DNA of 63,650 nt from Hypsibius dujardini (lineage: Eukaryota; Tardigrada; Eutardigrada; Parachela; Hypsibiidae). Shown here piece by piece: positions 1 to 9,912 of this stretch; the stretch's first letter is position 1; the number at the start of each line of letters is the position of its first letter. The notes below the pieces were generated by a model that was given only the letters and a program-made list of their open reading frames with translations, made no database searches and was not told the DNA's origin. The DNA is taken from the NCBI GenBank assembly GCA_001579985.1, contig LRSR01005057.1, positions 1 to 63,650 on the forward strand. The letters run 5' to 3'. The position numbers and the translations under genes were made by a program.

Positions 1-284
1 GTCTGTCTGTCTGTCTGTCTGTCTGTCTGCCTGTCTGTCTGTCTGTCTTTCTGTCTTTCTGTCTATAGTCTACTGTCTGTCTGTCTATTGTCTACTTTCT
101 ATCTGTCTGTCTATCTGTTTGTTTTTCTGTCTGCCTGCCTACCGTCTGTCTACTGTCTACTATCTGTCTGTCTGTCTGTTTGTCTGTCTGTCAGTTTGTC
201 GGTCTGTCTGTCTGTCCGTTGGTACGTCTGTTTGTCTACGTATCTGGTTGTCTGTGTCAACCTATCTGTCTGTCCGTGCATGTC
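1..284. repeat. (CTGT)n tetranucleotide array
   Basis: A long run of CTGT units with CTAT, CTGC and CTTT variants opens the window. It lies downstream of the last visible kelch exon on the minus strand and so probably sits inside an intron of that gene. Confidence 0.95.
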
Positions 285-318
285 GCACAAAGGCATGGGC
301 AAGAGGCATTGTAGTTAC

Positions 319-752
319 CGGGGCAAAATTTCCAAATTTGCATTTCTTGACGGTTCAAATAGTCCGATCCGCTCCCGATCAAAAACAGGTTACTTCCATA
401 ATTGACCATTATATGGTCTTCCAGCAATCCAGGTCGACTTCCAACTGTCTGATTGATCGGTTGAATTGCCTCCCACTCCAGCCTTTCTATGGAAATCAAG
501 AAAGATACTGAAAAAAGCAATCGCAAAAAGCAAGCGACTTCCTGGTCTACACTTACTCAGATTCAGCCTCCAAAAATCCCGTAATGCCCGATAGCCACTG
601 CGACCGCCATGGATGTACAGATGATCCCCGACGATGCAGGCAGCATGTCGCAGCCGCATCAGTGGTATACCACACGGGCCCAGCTGATCCACATATAAAT
701 CAACGACGTTAGCGACATTTTCCGGTTCCGATTTCTTGACGGGAGTCCCCAT
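319..752 (-). CDS. Kelch-repeat protein, 5' part (two exons, cut by left edge)
   Basis: Two minus-strand exons join in phase: 752-557 (donor GTAAGT) and 444-319 (acceptor after CAG at 445, donor GTAACT). The first encodes a kelch blade with LRHAACIVGDHLYIHGG, then FWRLNL. The second encodes another blade, HIMVNYGSNLFLIGSGSD followed by IWKF. The paired bulky-hydrophobic, Gly-Gly and Trp spacing is typical of kelch beta-propellers, which bind partner proteins. The ATG at 752 is the first in frame, but an AG just upstream (the gene could begin in an earlier exon) leaves the start open. Further blades must lie beyond the left edge. I cannot tell which kelch family it belongs to. Confidence 0.7.
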
Positions 753-764
753 GGGACTAGTCAC

Positions 765-2485
765 GACAGCGTCCTTGTCTATAACGATCTAATCCGAGTC
801 GAAAACGAGCTAATAAAATACACGTTGTGTGCTGAGAAAAGTCGTTATACCATCGTCTGTAACAGCAAGAAAAGTATACAAAACGTACCTTAGAATTTGC
901 GATGGCAGGCATTTTCTTATCGTCAAATCATACGCACAAAGAGCCATGAGCAACACAGCTTGATACGAGTACATCAAGTAAGGGCTAACGACGTCATGCC
1001 ACGCGCTGCTATCAATTAACGACACTTCGATTTACGTAGCAGCGGACCAACAAATGTTTAGGGGTCGCGACATGTGACTAGGGGTTCTTGAGATTATATT
1101 TTTGCTCACATTGACCGCAATATAAATCCGACACTGTCGGCTGTTTGCGACACTGTCGGCTGTTTGCTTTGACAACTGACAAATATACATGTAAGGTACA
1201 CGGTACTTCAGCAATCGGAAAATGCCGACGTCAGAGACCTAACTACAGACAGACAGACACGCAAACAGACAAACAGACAAACAGACACACACACATACAG
1301 ACACAAAGACACACACACAGACACACACACACACACACAGACAGACAGACAGACCAACGGACAGTAAATCTATTTTATGTTGTAAAATATACAGGGTCCT
1401 TTTTTCGCCAGTTTCGAAGACTGCACGATTGCACTAAGCCATCACATGGGAATGTTTGCTCGAGATAGAATTCTTGTATATACCGATTACCGAATACCGA
1501 ATGAATATATGCAGTTAAAGGAACCCGGCGACTGCGTCGACAAACGCAAATAAATACATATAATACCACGCCCCATCTGAAGTATTAATCGCGCATCTTG
1601 AACTCAGCAAACAATTGAAAGTTGGTTCGGTCAGTTGATCCAACAAAGCAGTGTGAGCAGTTTTTTTATTATTATTATTATTATTACAACGTCATTACAA
1701 CTATATTACAACTGCATCATATTACTGTACTACTGCCATATAATATGTATATACTGTACTGCAGTATATTCGCACACAAGAAATCTGGCAAGTACTAGTA
1801 CAACTGCATCAACTAATGATCCAGAGAAAGAAGGAGGAAGAAAACTCTGGTAAACACACTTGGTTAGACCTCCTTCATGAGTAAACTAATAATAACGTCA
1901 CAGAGAACCTTACGATATGGGGATGGGAGAGTGTGTTTTTGCCGCCTCCAGATTACTACCGTGATTGAACGAGCTTGAACACTTCCGGTTCCGCGTAAAT
2001 ATCCACAACAGCTGTGGCTGTATAATGTGGAAGAACAATGCGATGCAAGCGATCACTGCGAGTGACCTTGAAATACGCCCCATGCAATCGACCAGACGGA
2101 ATTCAATAACATTCCAACCTCATTCTGGCTACGTGATAAAAGATATACACCCAATACTGCACAAGATGCAGAAGTGCATTAGGATTTGTTTACATTTTCT
2201 GATTATCTGATGACAGACATATGGAGGAGGTACTGCACTATGGCGGGTGTAGGACACAAAACCTGACAGATGGCGAAGAGTCTTCACTGTTCGACTAGAT
2301 TTACACATGGTAAACTGTAAATCAAAATTTCTCCAATTAAAGACCGCGAAGCCAGACATGTAAGGCAAGACTATCTAATTCATTAACGTTATAGACAAAT
2401 AAATAAAACATTCAATTAAAGGCTCGCAGGTCAAAACGAGCATACATAAAGCGTGTAGTCATTAAATCGCGAAGGCTGATCAATT
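765..2485. other. Intergenic region between kelch gene and receptor gene
   Basis: No coding segment is supported here. It holds an ACAG/AC array (1244-1354) and a short ATT run (about 1665-1686). The kelch gene and the receptor gene point away from each other, so both promoters should lie in this stretch, but I see no clear core element. Confidence 0.5.
1244..1354. repeat. (ACAG)n/(AC)n array
   Basis: Mixed ACAG, AAACAG and CA dinucleotide units, the reverse-complement form of the CTGT arrays. Confidence 0.9.
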
Positions 2486-4856
2486 TTGTTCTCTTTTCCG
2501 CCCAAATTTTGCCTTAAAAATACAGATATACACGTAATGCGGAGCATGCAGCTCCATTGGAACACGGTCCCGCGGACCATCACGCAAAACTACGCTACTA
2601 GAAAAGTCGAAATCAGCCCACAAATCCGCATCTTTCCTTCCTATCCCATTCTCTTTTATTTCTACATGATCCCCCGCGTAGACCTCGCCCACAACGTGCC
2701 GTCCCGCTTCCACAACACCTCCCTCTTCCGCATGCTCATCACATTGTTCACGTTGGTCTTCCTCTTCCTGGTGCTGGTCCACGACGTGATCTACTTCTTC
2801 ATGGACAAAGATTTCTGGACCAAGTATTTCGCAAATGGTAGTCGGATTATCACGCTTCTGCTGTCCATCCGGACCATTCTGATTTTCTGGAAAAACGGGG
2901 CGTCGACTTTTTTGTTTCTGTGGAAGTCACGGTACCTGCATCGGTACTTGGTGGAACTCAATGCCATGGTGTTACAGATTCCTATGGCACCGAAAATGGA
3001 GAAGCGACATAGGGCTACTTTTATGGTGGTTTTCAGTTTTCCGTTTGTCTTGATGGCCTTGCGTGTCGCGGCGAGTATCTATTCGCTGACCCTGACTAGA
3101 GCGGATAGGATGGTCAATTTTGGGTTTATTCGGGCGCCTCTCTGGGCGAGAATGTTCTTTTACCATTTCGCCGAAATTATTGGAGGCAATAACAACATTA
3201 ACAAGTCTTTGGGCATATGTTTGTCTGTCCAGCTGGCCATCTGTCTGTTTGTCAGTCTGTTTATTTTCCTGTCTGTCTGTCGGTTCCTCTGTCTGTCTGA
3301 CTTTCTCTGTGTGCCTGCGTGTTTGGCGGTTTGCTTGGCTGTCTGTTTATCTGTCTGTCTGTCTGCCTGTTTATCTGTCTGCCTGTCTGTCTATCTGTCT
3401 GTCTGCCTCTTTATCTGTCTGTCTGTCTGTCTATCTGTCTGTGTTTTTTCCTGTCTATCTGTCTGTTTGTCTGTCGGCCTGCTCAATTATTCAACTGCGG
3501 ATTAACTTTAAGGGGAAATCTTCTTATTTCCAGGAATCCTATGCATCGCCAGCTATGTCCAGGTAGCCGTTTTCACATCGCTCCTGCGACGAGGATGTGC
3601 CCATCTAAACGCTCGATTGACCACACTATATCTACGACTAAAAGAGGAAAAGGACCTTCCATCACCGGCGTTCCAAGCGGAAGTGCAAAGCCTGCGAGAC
3701 TTTCACGAACTGCTGATTGACCTATGCAACAAGCATGAGGGACTGTTCTCGCTGCAAATACTGGTGGCCATTCTGAACAACTCGTTCGTCGTCTTCTCCT
3801 CTCTGGCATCGTTCTTCACGCCCGGCGTGTCGCAGGCTGCCATCGGGATCTACCTCATCTCTATCATTGCTTTCGTCTATGCGATCCTGCTGCTGCCTTT
3901 CTTTCACATCCAACTAAGCGAAGAGGTACCCACAGTAGTTTGTTGTTCAAATTTTCTTGAGGCAAACTGAGAGGTAGACAATGAAACTAGTCAGTCAATT
4001 AGATAAGTAGACAGACAAACCACACGTACTTTAAGGCGGCATGCACGTATCCGAATGACAGTGGCCGGATTGTTGCAATTACAACTACCGTATCTTAATT
4101 TCTTCACACTGTCATTTAACCTTGCAGAGTGGCAAGACCATTGAAATTTTCCAAGATGTCGTCCACAAACGGTCCCAAACGACGCACAGGCCCATCGACG
4201 AATTTATCCTGCTGACATATTTCCTGCAACGTGCAATGACCAAGCCGCTGGTCGTTACCGCAGGAGGCTTTATGGAATTGACTAGGTCGTTTGTCGTAAC
4301 GGTAGGTTCTCGCATGTCTAGACTACCAATAATACGAGTATGTGACGGGATGCATCCGGCCTATTCCTGACGACAACTTTTCACCAAAAAGATGGAAGGT
4401 GCGTTTTTTTTACATCATCCGATATCCGGCATTAGTTTAGGCGTGATGGTGTAAGCAGAAATAAAGGCCTTCAACACAGAAGGTGGAATCACACCTGTCA
4501 GTTTCCGGTTCGGTGAAATAATAGTGGCCAATTCCGCCCTCCTGGCCCTCGAATGATTTTGCTGCTTATGCCAACCTTGGTTAATTCGCAGTGATTATCC
4601 TTGTGAATGGCCCGGAATAAGCCAAGATTCCTCGTACTACGTGTATTAGCAATGCATGCGTAAAAAATTGATTAGTTCCGCACTTCAATACATTATTAAT
4701 TATGAATTGCAGATAGGAGCGGTGGTATTGGGCTTTGCGCTCTTCCTCATGGAGCGCGTCGAGGGTGCTGCTGCCTCAACCCCGGAAGCCATCCCTTGTC
4801 TGCGGCAAAGCTACAATGCAACGGAATCGTGGCTGACAACGACGACCGCAACTTAA
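2486..4856 (+). CDS. Gustatory-receptor-like seven-transmembrane chemoreceptor
   Basis: Four exons: 2486-3185, 3534-3925, 4128-4301 and 4713-4856, giving 469 residues. Exon 1 is best ended at a GC donor (GGAG|GCAATA). This joins in phase to TTTCCAG|GA and restores a continuous fourth membrane helix ([20 protein letters not shown]); no usable GT donor of that phase exists. Seven hydrophobic segments are visible, starting with [19 protein letters not shown]. The last exon pair gives the C-terminal helix [17 protein letters not shown], placed like the conserved TM7 of the insect gustatory receptor (7tm_7) family. Family members are ligand-gated cation channels in sensory neurons; the ligand cannot be predicted. 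Met18 at 2537 is an alternative start. The first intron is filled with CTGT repeats, and the open frame runs on into them. Confidence 0.8.
3221..3480. repeat. (CTGT)n array in receptor intron 1
   Basis: Degenerate CTGT/CTGC/CTAT units on the coding strand, about 35 bp after the proposed GC donor. They stay open in the receptor frame, which makes exon 1 look longer than it is. Confidence 0.95.
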
Positions 4857-5175
4857 AACTTTTTTGACCGACATGACAGTGAAGATGACATACGAGCCGG
4901 GAGATAAAGAACCTAAAAAATTCCACTACACAGATGAGCAAACGGAGTTTACACATAGTAATTTCGGATCTTCAATTTAATCTAACCCTCCACCCACTAC
5001 TGCGCAGGCCGTTCTCTCCAAGACTAATATATTCTACACCGCTCACTTTCCAATGTTCCAACACTGCCTGTACATTTTGTGAGGCGGCGGATGATACAAA
5101 GCGATAGCCAAATCCCGACTCATGGTGGAGACAAATCTAGAGAGCGATAACCTTCCCCTGCCACACAACTAGTTC

Positions 5176-5181
5176 AATAAA
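5176..5181 (+). terminator. Candidate poly(A) signal of the receptor gene
   Basis: AATAAA lies about 320 nt after the receptor stop codon. It is the first perfect hexamer on this strand in the 3' flank. Confidence 0.45.
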
Positions 5182-5918
5182 GCAAACCCGTCCATACTTT
5201 CGTGGCCATCCTCCAGAAACAAACAACTCCCATTTTTTGCCTACATCCGCACCGAATAAATCCGAGAGGTTAACGGACAGGCCATGTGTACTCCTACGTG
5301 GGGGAGTATTTAAGAGCTAAATGGCTGGGAAAAAGCAAGTTTAACAGAACAGACAGCCCGATATAGAAAATCACCGAGGGCACGGAGTGCCGATAAAAGG
5401 ATGAACGAAATGGAGCGCTCGCGAGAGGCAATTGGTAACGCCATCAGTGACTGAAATACGGTAAGAGAATACGGTATTTTTATCGAACGTATTTTGCGCA
5501 ATCTCAACTGACAAGAATGTACGAATATCCCATAACAACATCTTCGAGCAGATTCCTGTTGAACAGAATCACTTTCTGACGGTCCAAAAGGTCATTCTTT
5601 AGTGACTATTCAGATAATTGTCACAAAGGTTGGGACATCTTGTAGTTGATGTGGCGCCGCAGTTTTGTTCACCAGTTCTAACGCAGGTCATTGCATTGTG
5701 CAACACAGTTGCACCGCATCGGCTCATAATCAGCAGCCTCAATTTGACCTTCCACTCCGTCAATCAAGTGTTAACTTTAAATTGCCCAAAAGTATCTTAA
5801 CTGTAAACAAAATTATATTCCTAAAAATGGTTTAGTTTTAAAAAAAAATTTGAGACCATCCATCTCAAAATTCAGTTTCAAAGCGATTGGCACTAGCACA
5901 ATCAATTTCGGGCATCAT

Positions 5919-5998
5919 GGGGCGGAGCTACGCGTCAATTTTGGAACATCACTCGGAAGTTTCCGGTTGGGCTCGAGAATGACCCGTAGCTCCGCCCC
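5919..5998. repeat. 14-bp inverted repeat around a 52-bp loop
   Basis: GGGGCGGAGCTACG at 5919-5932 is repeated exactly, inverted, at 5985-5998. The loop contains a second near-palindrome, CGGAAGTTTCCG. It could be a remnant of a foldback element; I see no target duplication. Confidence 0.7.
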
Positions 5999-6572
5999 CG
6001 ATATAAAAAAGACTACTGATCTCAATCGATTACATTTTGAATTCGGAAAGGTACAGTTTCAAACCTCTTTAAATGTGAAATGTTCCAAAATTGAAGTTTT
6101 ACCGTCCAAATAAAAAAAATGGAATCTTCCAGTGTTTTCCCAACTTTGAAATTCTGCCAGAAAAAAATGTTTTCACAACCTGACCAATGAAACAAATATT
6201 GAATATAATCATAATTGTAGCTTTATTAAAAAAACATAAAGCAGGAACATTCTGGGCTTGCCCTCTGAAAATTGCCCGAAATGCGATTTGCGAATATGAT
6301 TGTTCAATCAACAATCAAGCACTGTCTGATACATATCCTAACAACGCTGCGATTGATTGGTGTATTGACCAACTTGTCAAAATTCCATTCAGATTGGTGC
6401 CTCTCGCGCTCCCCTTTCGGATCTCGAGATTGGCAACGAGGTCAATTTTTCATTGCCTGATCATGAGATGAAATCCTAAAAGGCACCAACCGGTGAAGTC
6501 TTCACTGAGTGGTGAAATCCAAGTGCTGCAGCAGAATCGCCAGGAATTCCCGCGACAATCCGCGAATCTCAG

Positions 6573-6683
6573 CATCCTGTGCTGTTGCCGCTTCTCCAAG
6601 TATCCTGTGCTGTTGCCGCTTCTCCAAGTATCCTGTGCTGTTGCCGCTTCTCCAAGTATCCTGTGCTGTTGCCGCTTCTCCAG
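6573..6683. repeat. 28-bp minisatellite, four tandem units
   Basis: Four head-to-tail units beginning ATCCTGTGCTGTTGCCGC, at 6573-6600, 6601-6628, 6629-6656 and 6657-6683. Units are nearly identical; the last is one base short. It directly abuts the hAT-type element. Confidence 0.95.
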
Positions 6684-6689
6684 CCGCGG

Positions 6690-6913
6690 CAGTGGCGCGC
6701 CGAGTGGGGGGGGTGTTTTGTTGATCTACAACCCCCCTCGAAAGTAAAAAATTGTGCCCTAAGGGTCTCCATTCAGAGAAAAACACCATGATTGAGAATT
6801 GCCATGCAATATTTACCCATGCAATAACTGCCCTTACGTTCAATCGGAAATATTTCGGATATAATAAAAAATTAAAAAAAACACCCCTCAAACCAAAGCT
6901 CGGCGCGCCACTG
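6690..6913. mobile_element. Non-autonomous hAT-type element (MITE), 224 bp
   Basis: Exact 15-bp terminal inverted repeats: CAGTGGCGCGCCGAG at 6690-6704 and its reverse complement at 6899-6913. The CAGTGGCG start is a frequent hAT terminus. Flanking octamers AGCCGCGG (6682-6689) and ACCCGCGG (6914-6921) match at 7 of 8 positions, as expected for an 8-bp hAT target duplication. A G-run follows the left repeat and a short C-run precedes the right one, extending the pairing. No transposase is encoded, so movement would need a transposase in trans. Confidence 0.85.
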
Positions 6914-7383
6914 ACCCGCGGCATCCCCAGCCGCAACGCTCAGCAATTTATTCTCATGTTGCGCCTCCTTGTTCGGGAAACCACCACCACCATCACCACT
7001 GTGCTGCACGCTTCTGTATCCAAGGACTCAGATGAGGGAAGCCTCCGCTCCTTTGTGCTTCCTTTTTCCCGGAACATCCACGTCAGTTCAGGCGAACAAA
7101 TCTGCTAATCCATATGACGAAAAATTGCTTAGTCAATGCGAACAACGGTGGTAATTGCAGCGAACAACCAGAAAGTGGCGAACATTTTCCCTATTGGAAT
7201 TTTTTTTAACAACTTAGTTGCCTTAATTCATCTTTTGTTTTTCTAAATTTTTGTAGAATTTTTATCATCATTACTGATAATGATTTTTTCCAAAAGGACA
7301 CATCAACACATGAATAATAGAGCGGTCGTCGTCGCTTTGTAGTACTGCAGTAATACAATAGGACAGTACACTTGTAAGTGTCC

Positions 7384-7935
7384 ATGAATTCTTTCCCCCC
7401 GTCAACCAATCCACCGAAGCCTCTTCTCCGCGACTATTTCATGACAATGTCGGCCATACGGAAGGCTTTCTTCTTTCCAACAATTCTTTACAATGTCGTG
7501 ATGGACACGGTTCGCTCCCGCAATTGGTTCAACCGCATCGATAAGGTTAGTCAAAGTTTTCAGCGATTGATTGACTGAGTCTGGGTAATATGGTTGCTTT
7601 TTCAAACACGCTTGTAGCACGTCGTTCTGGGTGCTATGCCCTTTCGTTCTGGACTGGAATCTCTGGTTTCCTCGGAAAACATCAAGGGAATTATTTCAAT
7701 GAATGAGGAATTTGAGTTGAATCCCCGGTGGTACGCTACGAAGGAGGAGTTGAAGAAGATTGGCGTTGAATTTTTGAATCTCCCGGTAGGTAAAGGGAGC
7801 CTTCAATCAATCAATCAACTAACCAATCAAATACCTTAAGCGGTAGCCCGTTCCGTCGTTACGGTGTTGAGACAATCAATCAATCATTCGAGATCAGCTC
7901 GGTTTGTTGGTTCAGCTTGTCGTACTGGCACATCA

Positions 7936-7967
<32 letters not shown>

Positions 7968-8366
7968 TTATTTGCCTGTCTGTGTTACTGTCTATCTGCT
8001 TGTCTGCCTGCCTGTCTGTTTGTCTGTCTATCTCATCGGGTATTATTCTATGTGCTTAACGCTTGATTGGTATTTCAGGTGGACGACTACGTGGGACTGC
8101 CCACTTCGGAGCAGATCGCTTCGGGTCTGCACTTCATCGAGCACATCATTCAAGATCGGCAAGGAAGTGTCTACATCCACTGCAAGGCTGGCCGATCGCG
8201 GAGTGCCTACCTCGCGGCCGCATATCTCATCGCCAGGGAGGAGAAAAAAGTGGAGGAAGTCGTCGCGCAGTTGAAAAGTAAACGACCTCAAGTTTGGATT
8301 GGCGCGAGAGAAGTCAGGTCCCTGGAGGATTATTACACCAAGGCGATTGGAAAAGGAAAATCATAG
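7384..8366 (+). CDS. PTPMT1: PTPMT1-like dual-specificity phosphatase, copy A
   Basis: Three exons, 7384-7545, 7618-7785 and 8079-8366, all phase 0, giving 205 residues. The order matches PTPMT1: an N-terminal hydrophobic region (KAFFFPTILYNVVMD), the VLGAMPFRS strand, the MNEEFE loop, an Asp-containing VDDY segment before the catalytic loop, and the P-loop HCKAGRSRS with nucleophile Cys145 and Arg151. PTPMT1 is a mitochondrial inner-membrane phosphatase that removes phosphate from phosphatidylglycerol phosphate in cardiolipin synthesis. All catalytic residues are present, so it is probably active. The start is the ATG at 7384, which fits the family N-terminus. A CTGT array fills intron 2. 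A second, divergent copy lies 9 kb downstream on the same strand. Confidence 0.93.
7936..8032. repeat. (CTGT)n array in PTPMT1-A intron 2
   Basis: CTGT units with CTGC and TTGC variants on the coding strand, ending about 40 bp before the exon 3 acceptor. Confidence 0.93.
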
Positions 8367-8499
8367 ATGAAAAGATACAATTTCATTATGTCTCCGCGGG
8401 AGATTGGGCTGGCTATGCGGAAAGCAATTGTTAGTAGTTTCTTTAAGAATCAATAACTAATATTTTTGCTCAGCCTCATGTGTTTTTAAAATTACAACT

Positions 8500-8535
8500 T
8501 TTATTATTGCGAAGAAGAATGGGAAGCATTTTATT
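8500..8535 (-). terminator. Candidate poly(A) signals of the hAT-derived gene
   Basis: Two minus-strand AATAAA hexamers, at 8535-8530 and 8505-8500, lie about 190-220 nt past the stop at 8721. Confidence 0.35.
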
Positions 8536-8627
8536 ACTTGGAACGGAACCTGCTCTTGTTTAGAGAACCCTGAGTAAAAAAATCAAGCAGACAACACATC
8601 GTAAGAATTACAAATCAGACTTTTTAG

Positions 8628-8633
8628 AATAAA
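8628..8633 (+). terminator. Candidate poly(A) signal of PTPMT1-A
   Basis: AATAAA about 260 nt after the stop. It lies beyond the candidate signals of the convergent hAT-derived gene, so the two 3' UTRs may overlap. Confidence 0.35.
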
Positions 8634-8720
8634 AAACCCGAACCATGCAAAATTCCAAAAACTCAAGGAAACAAACCGAACAGAACCTGCATAAACTATA
8701 GAAAAAAAGACAGCCAGGAT

Positions 8721-9838
8721 TCAATTCTCCTCCATGCCCATCAACAGTTGCCGGACATCGTACTCCTCCGAGGAAGTCGCCGCGATTGAATCTTCCTCGA
8801 GTTTTAGCGTTGATTTGGGCGGGCTCCAGCTTTTCGGTCGCTCATCAAAGATCAGGTTAGAGAGATCGGCGATTGTGTCTAGGAAGAGCCCCTCATCGTC
8901 GTCGTTGGACGAATCCAATTGTTCGTCCTTTGGGTGGATCACCACCTCCACGTTCGGCAGTTGTGCAGCGCTCTTCTCCTGCTGTGTAAGTTCCAGCAGC
9001 TTCTCGGCGTTGCTGCTGCTGCCGAAAACCGGCTTGAGATCTTTGAATTCTTCAGTCGCATTAGCGTGGTAGAAATGCTGCAGCTGCAGGATCTTCCCGA
9101 TTGTCTCAAAGGGAACTCGCTAACAAAAGAAGATAATTCAGTCAAGGCAAACGCGTGCAGCTTCATTGCTTTTCGAGTGATTTTCAGAAGCGACAGTTAA
9201 GACTTTAAATTTGGCTAACTGCCCCATCGAATATCTGTCTGTGTCTGTCTGTGCATCTGTCCGTTTGTCTATCTGCGTATCTATCATTAGAAAGCCGTAC
9301 TACTAAAACCGACGTCTTCACCTGAGGGATCGATTGTGGATTCGTCGCCAATACAGATGAAATGCCATTCGGACCGGCCAGCCGAATGACCGGTGAAACA
9401 GCCAAAAGTCGACTCGCGAGCTGGCGTAACTCCAATCCAGCAGATGCCGACAGACCTTGCCAGAAGGTCAGAGGTCTCTCCATCTCTCGGAACGGCTCGC
9501 TATACGGCGGCAAGCGGGCCTTGAACCGGCGAAGCTGCTTGATCAGCGTCCTTGTCTGATCGGCCGTGCGAGTCATGGACTTGGACCACTCTCCGGCCTC
9601 CACTAGCAACTCGTCCGGTAGGATGTCGAATAGGCCGTCACCGCGATAGAGGGGGTGGAGGAAATAGGCGAGGCGCATGACGGGACTGTCAACTTTGGCG
9701 AACTGCGCGTTGAGGTGGTGAATGCAGAAGCGATTGAGTTCAGCCGGAATAGAAGCGCCTCCTGTGTGTAAAAACGAATCCACATTCATCTCAATCAATC
9801 GGTAGAAGAGACAAAACAAGAACAGAAACATGGACACT

Positions 9839-9912
<74 letters not shown>

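Larger units (their letters stand above)
4857..7383. other. Intergenic region with repeats and a small transposon
   Basis: No coding support. The stretch holds the receptor poly(A) signal, an inverted repeat (5919-5998), a 28-bp minisatellite (6573-6683) and a 224-bp hAT-type element (6690-6913). Confidence 0.6.

Noticed and set aside
3186-3505. Receptor exon 1 continuing into the CTGT array (339-codon frame)
   Set aside because: The added residues are repeat-derived and the next membrane segment is found after the array in a spliced frame.
6573-6683. Possible CRISPR-like direct repeats
   Set aside because: The 28-bp units are directly adjacent with no spacers, and the DNA is from an animal genome. 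This is a minisatellite.
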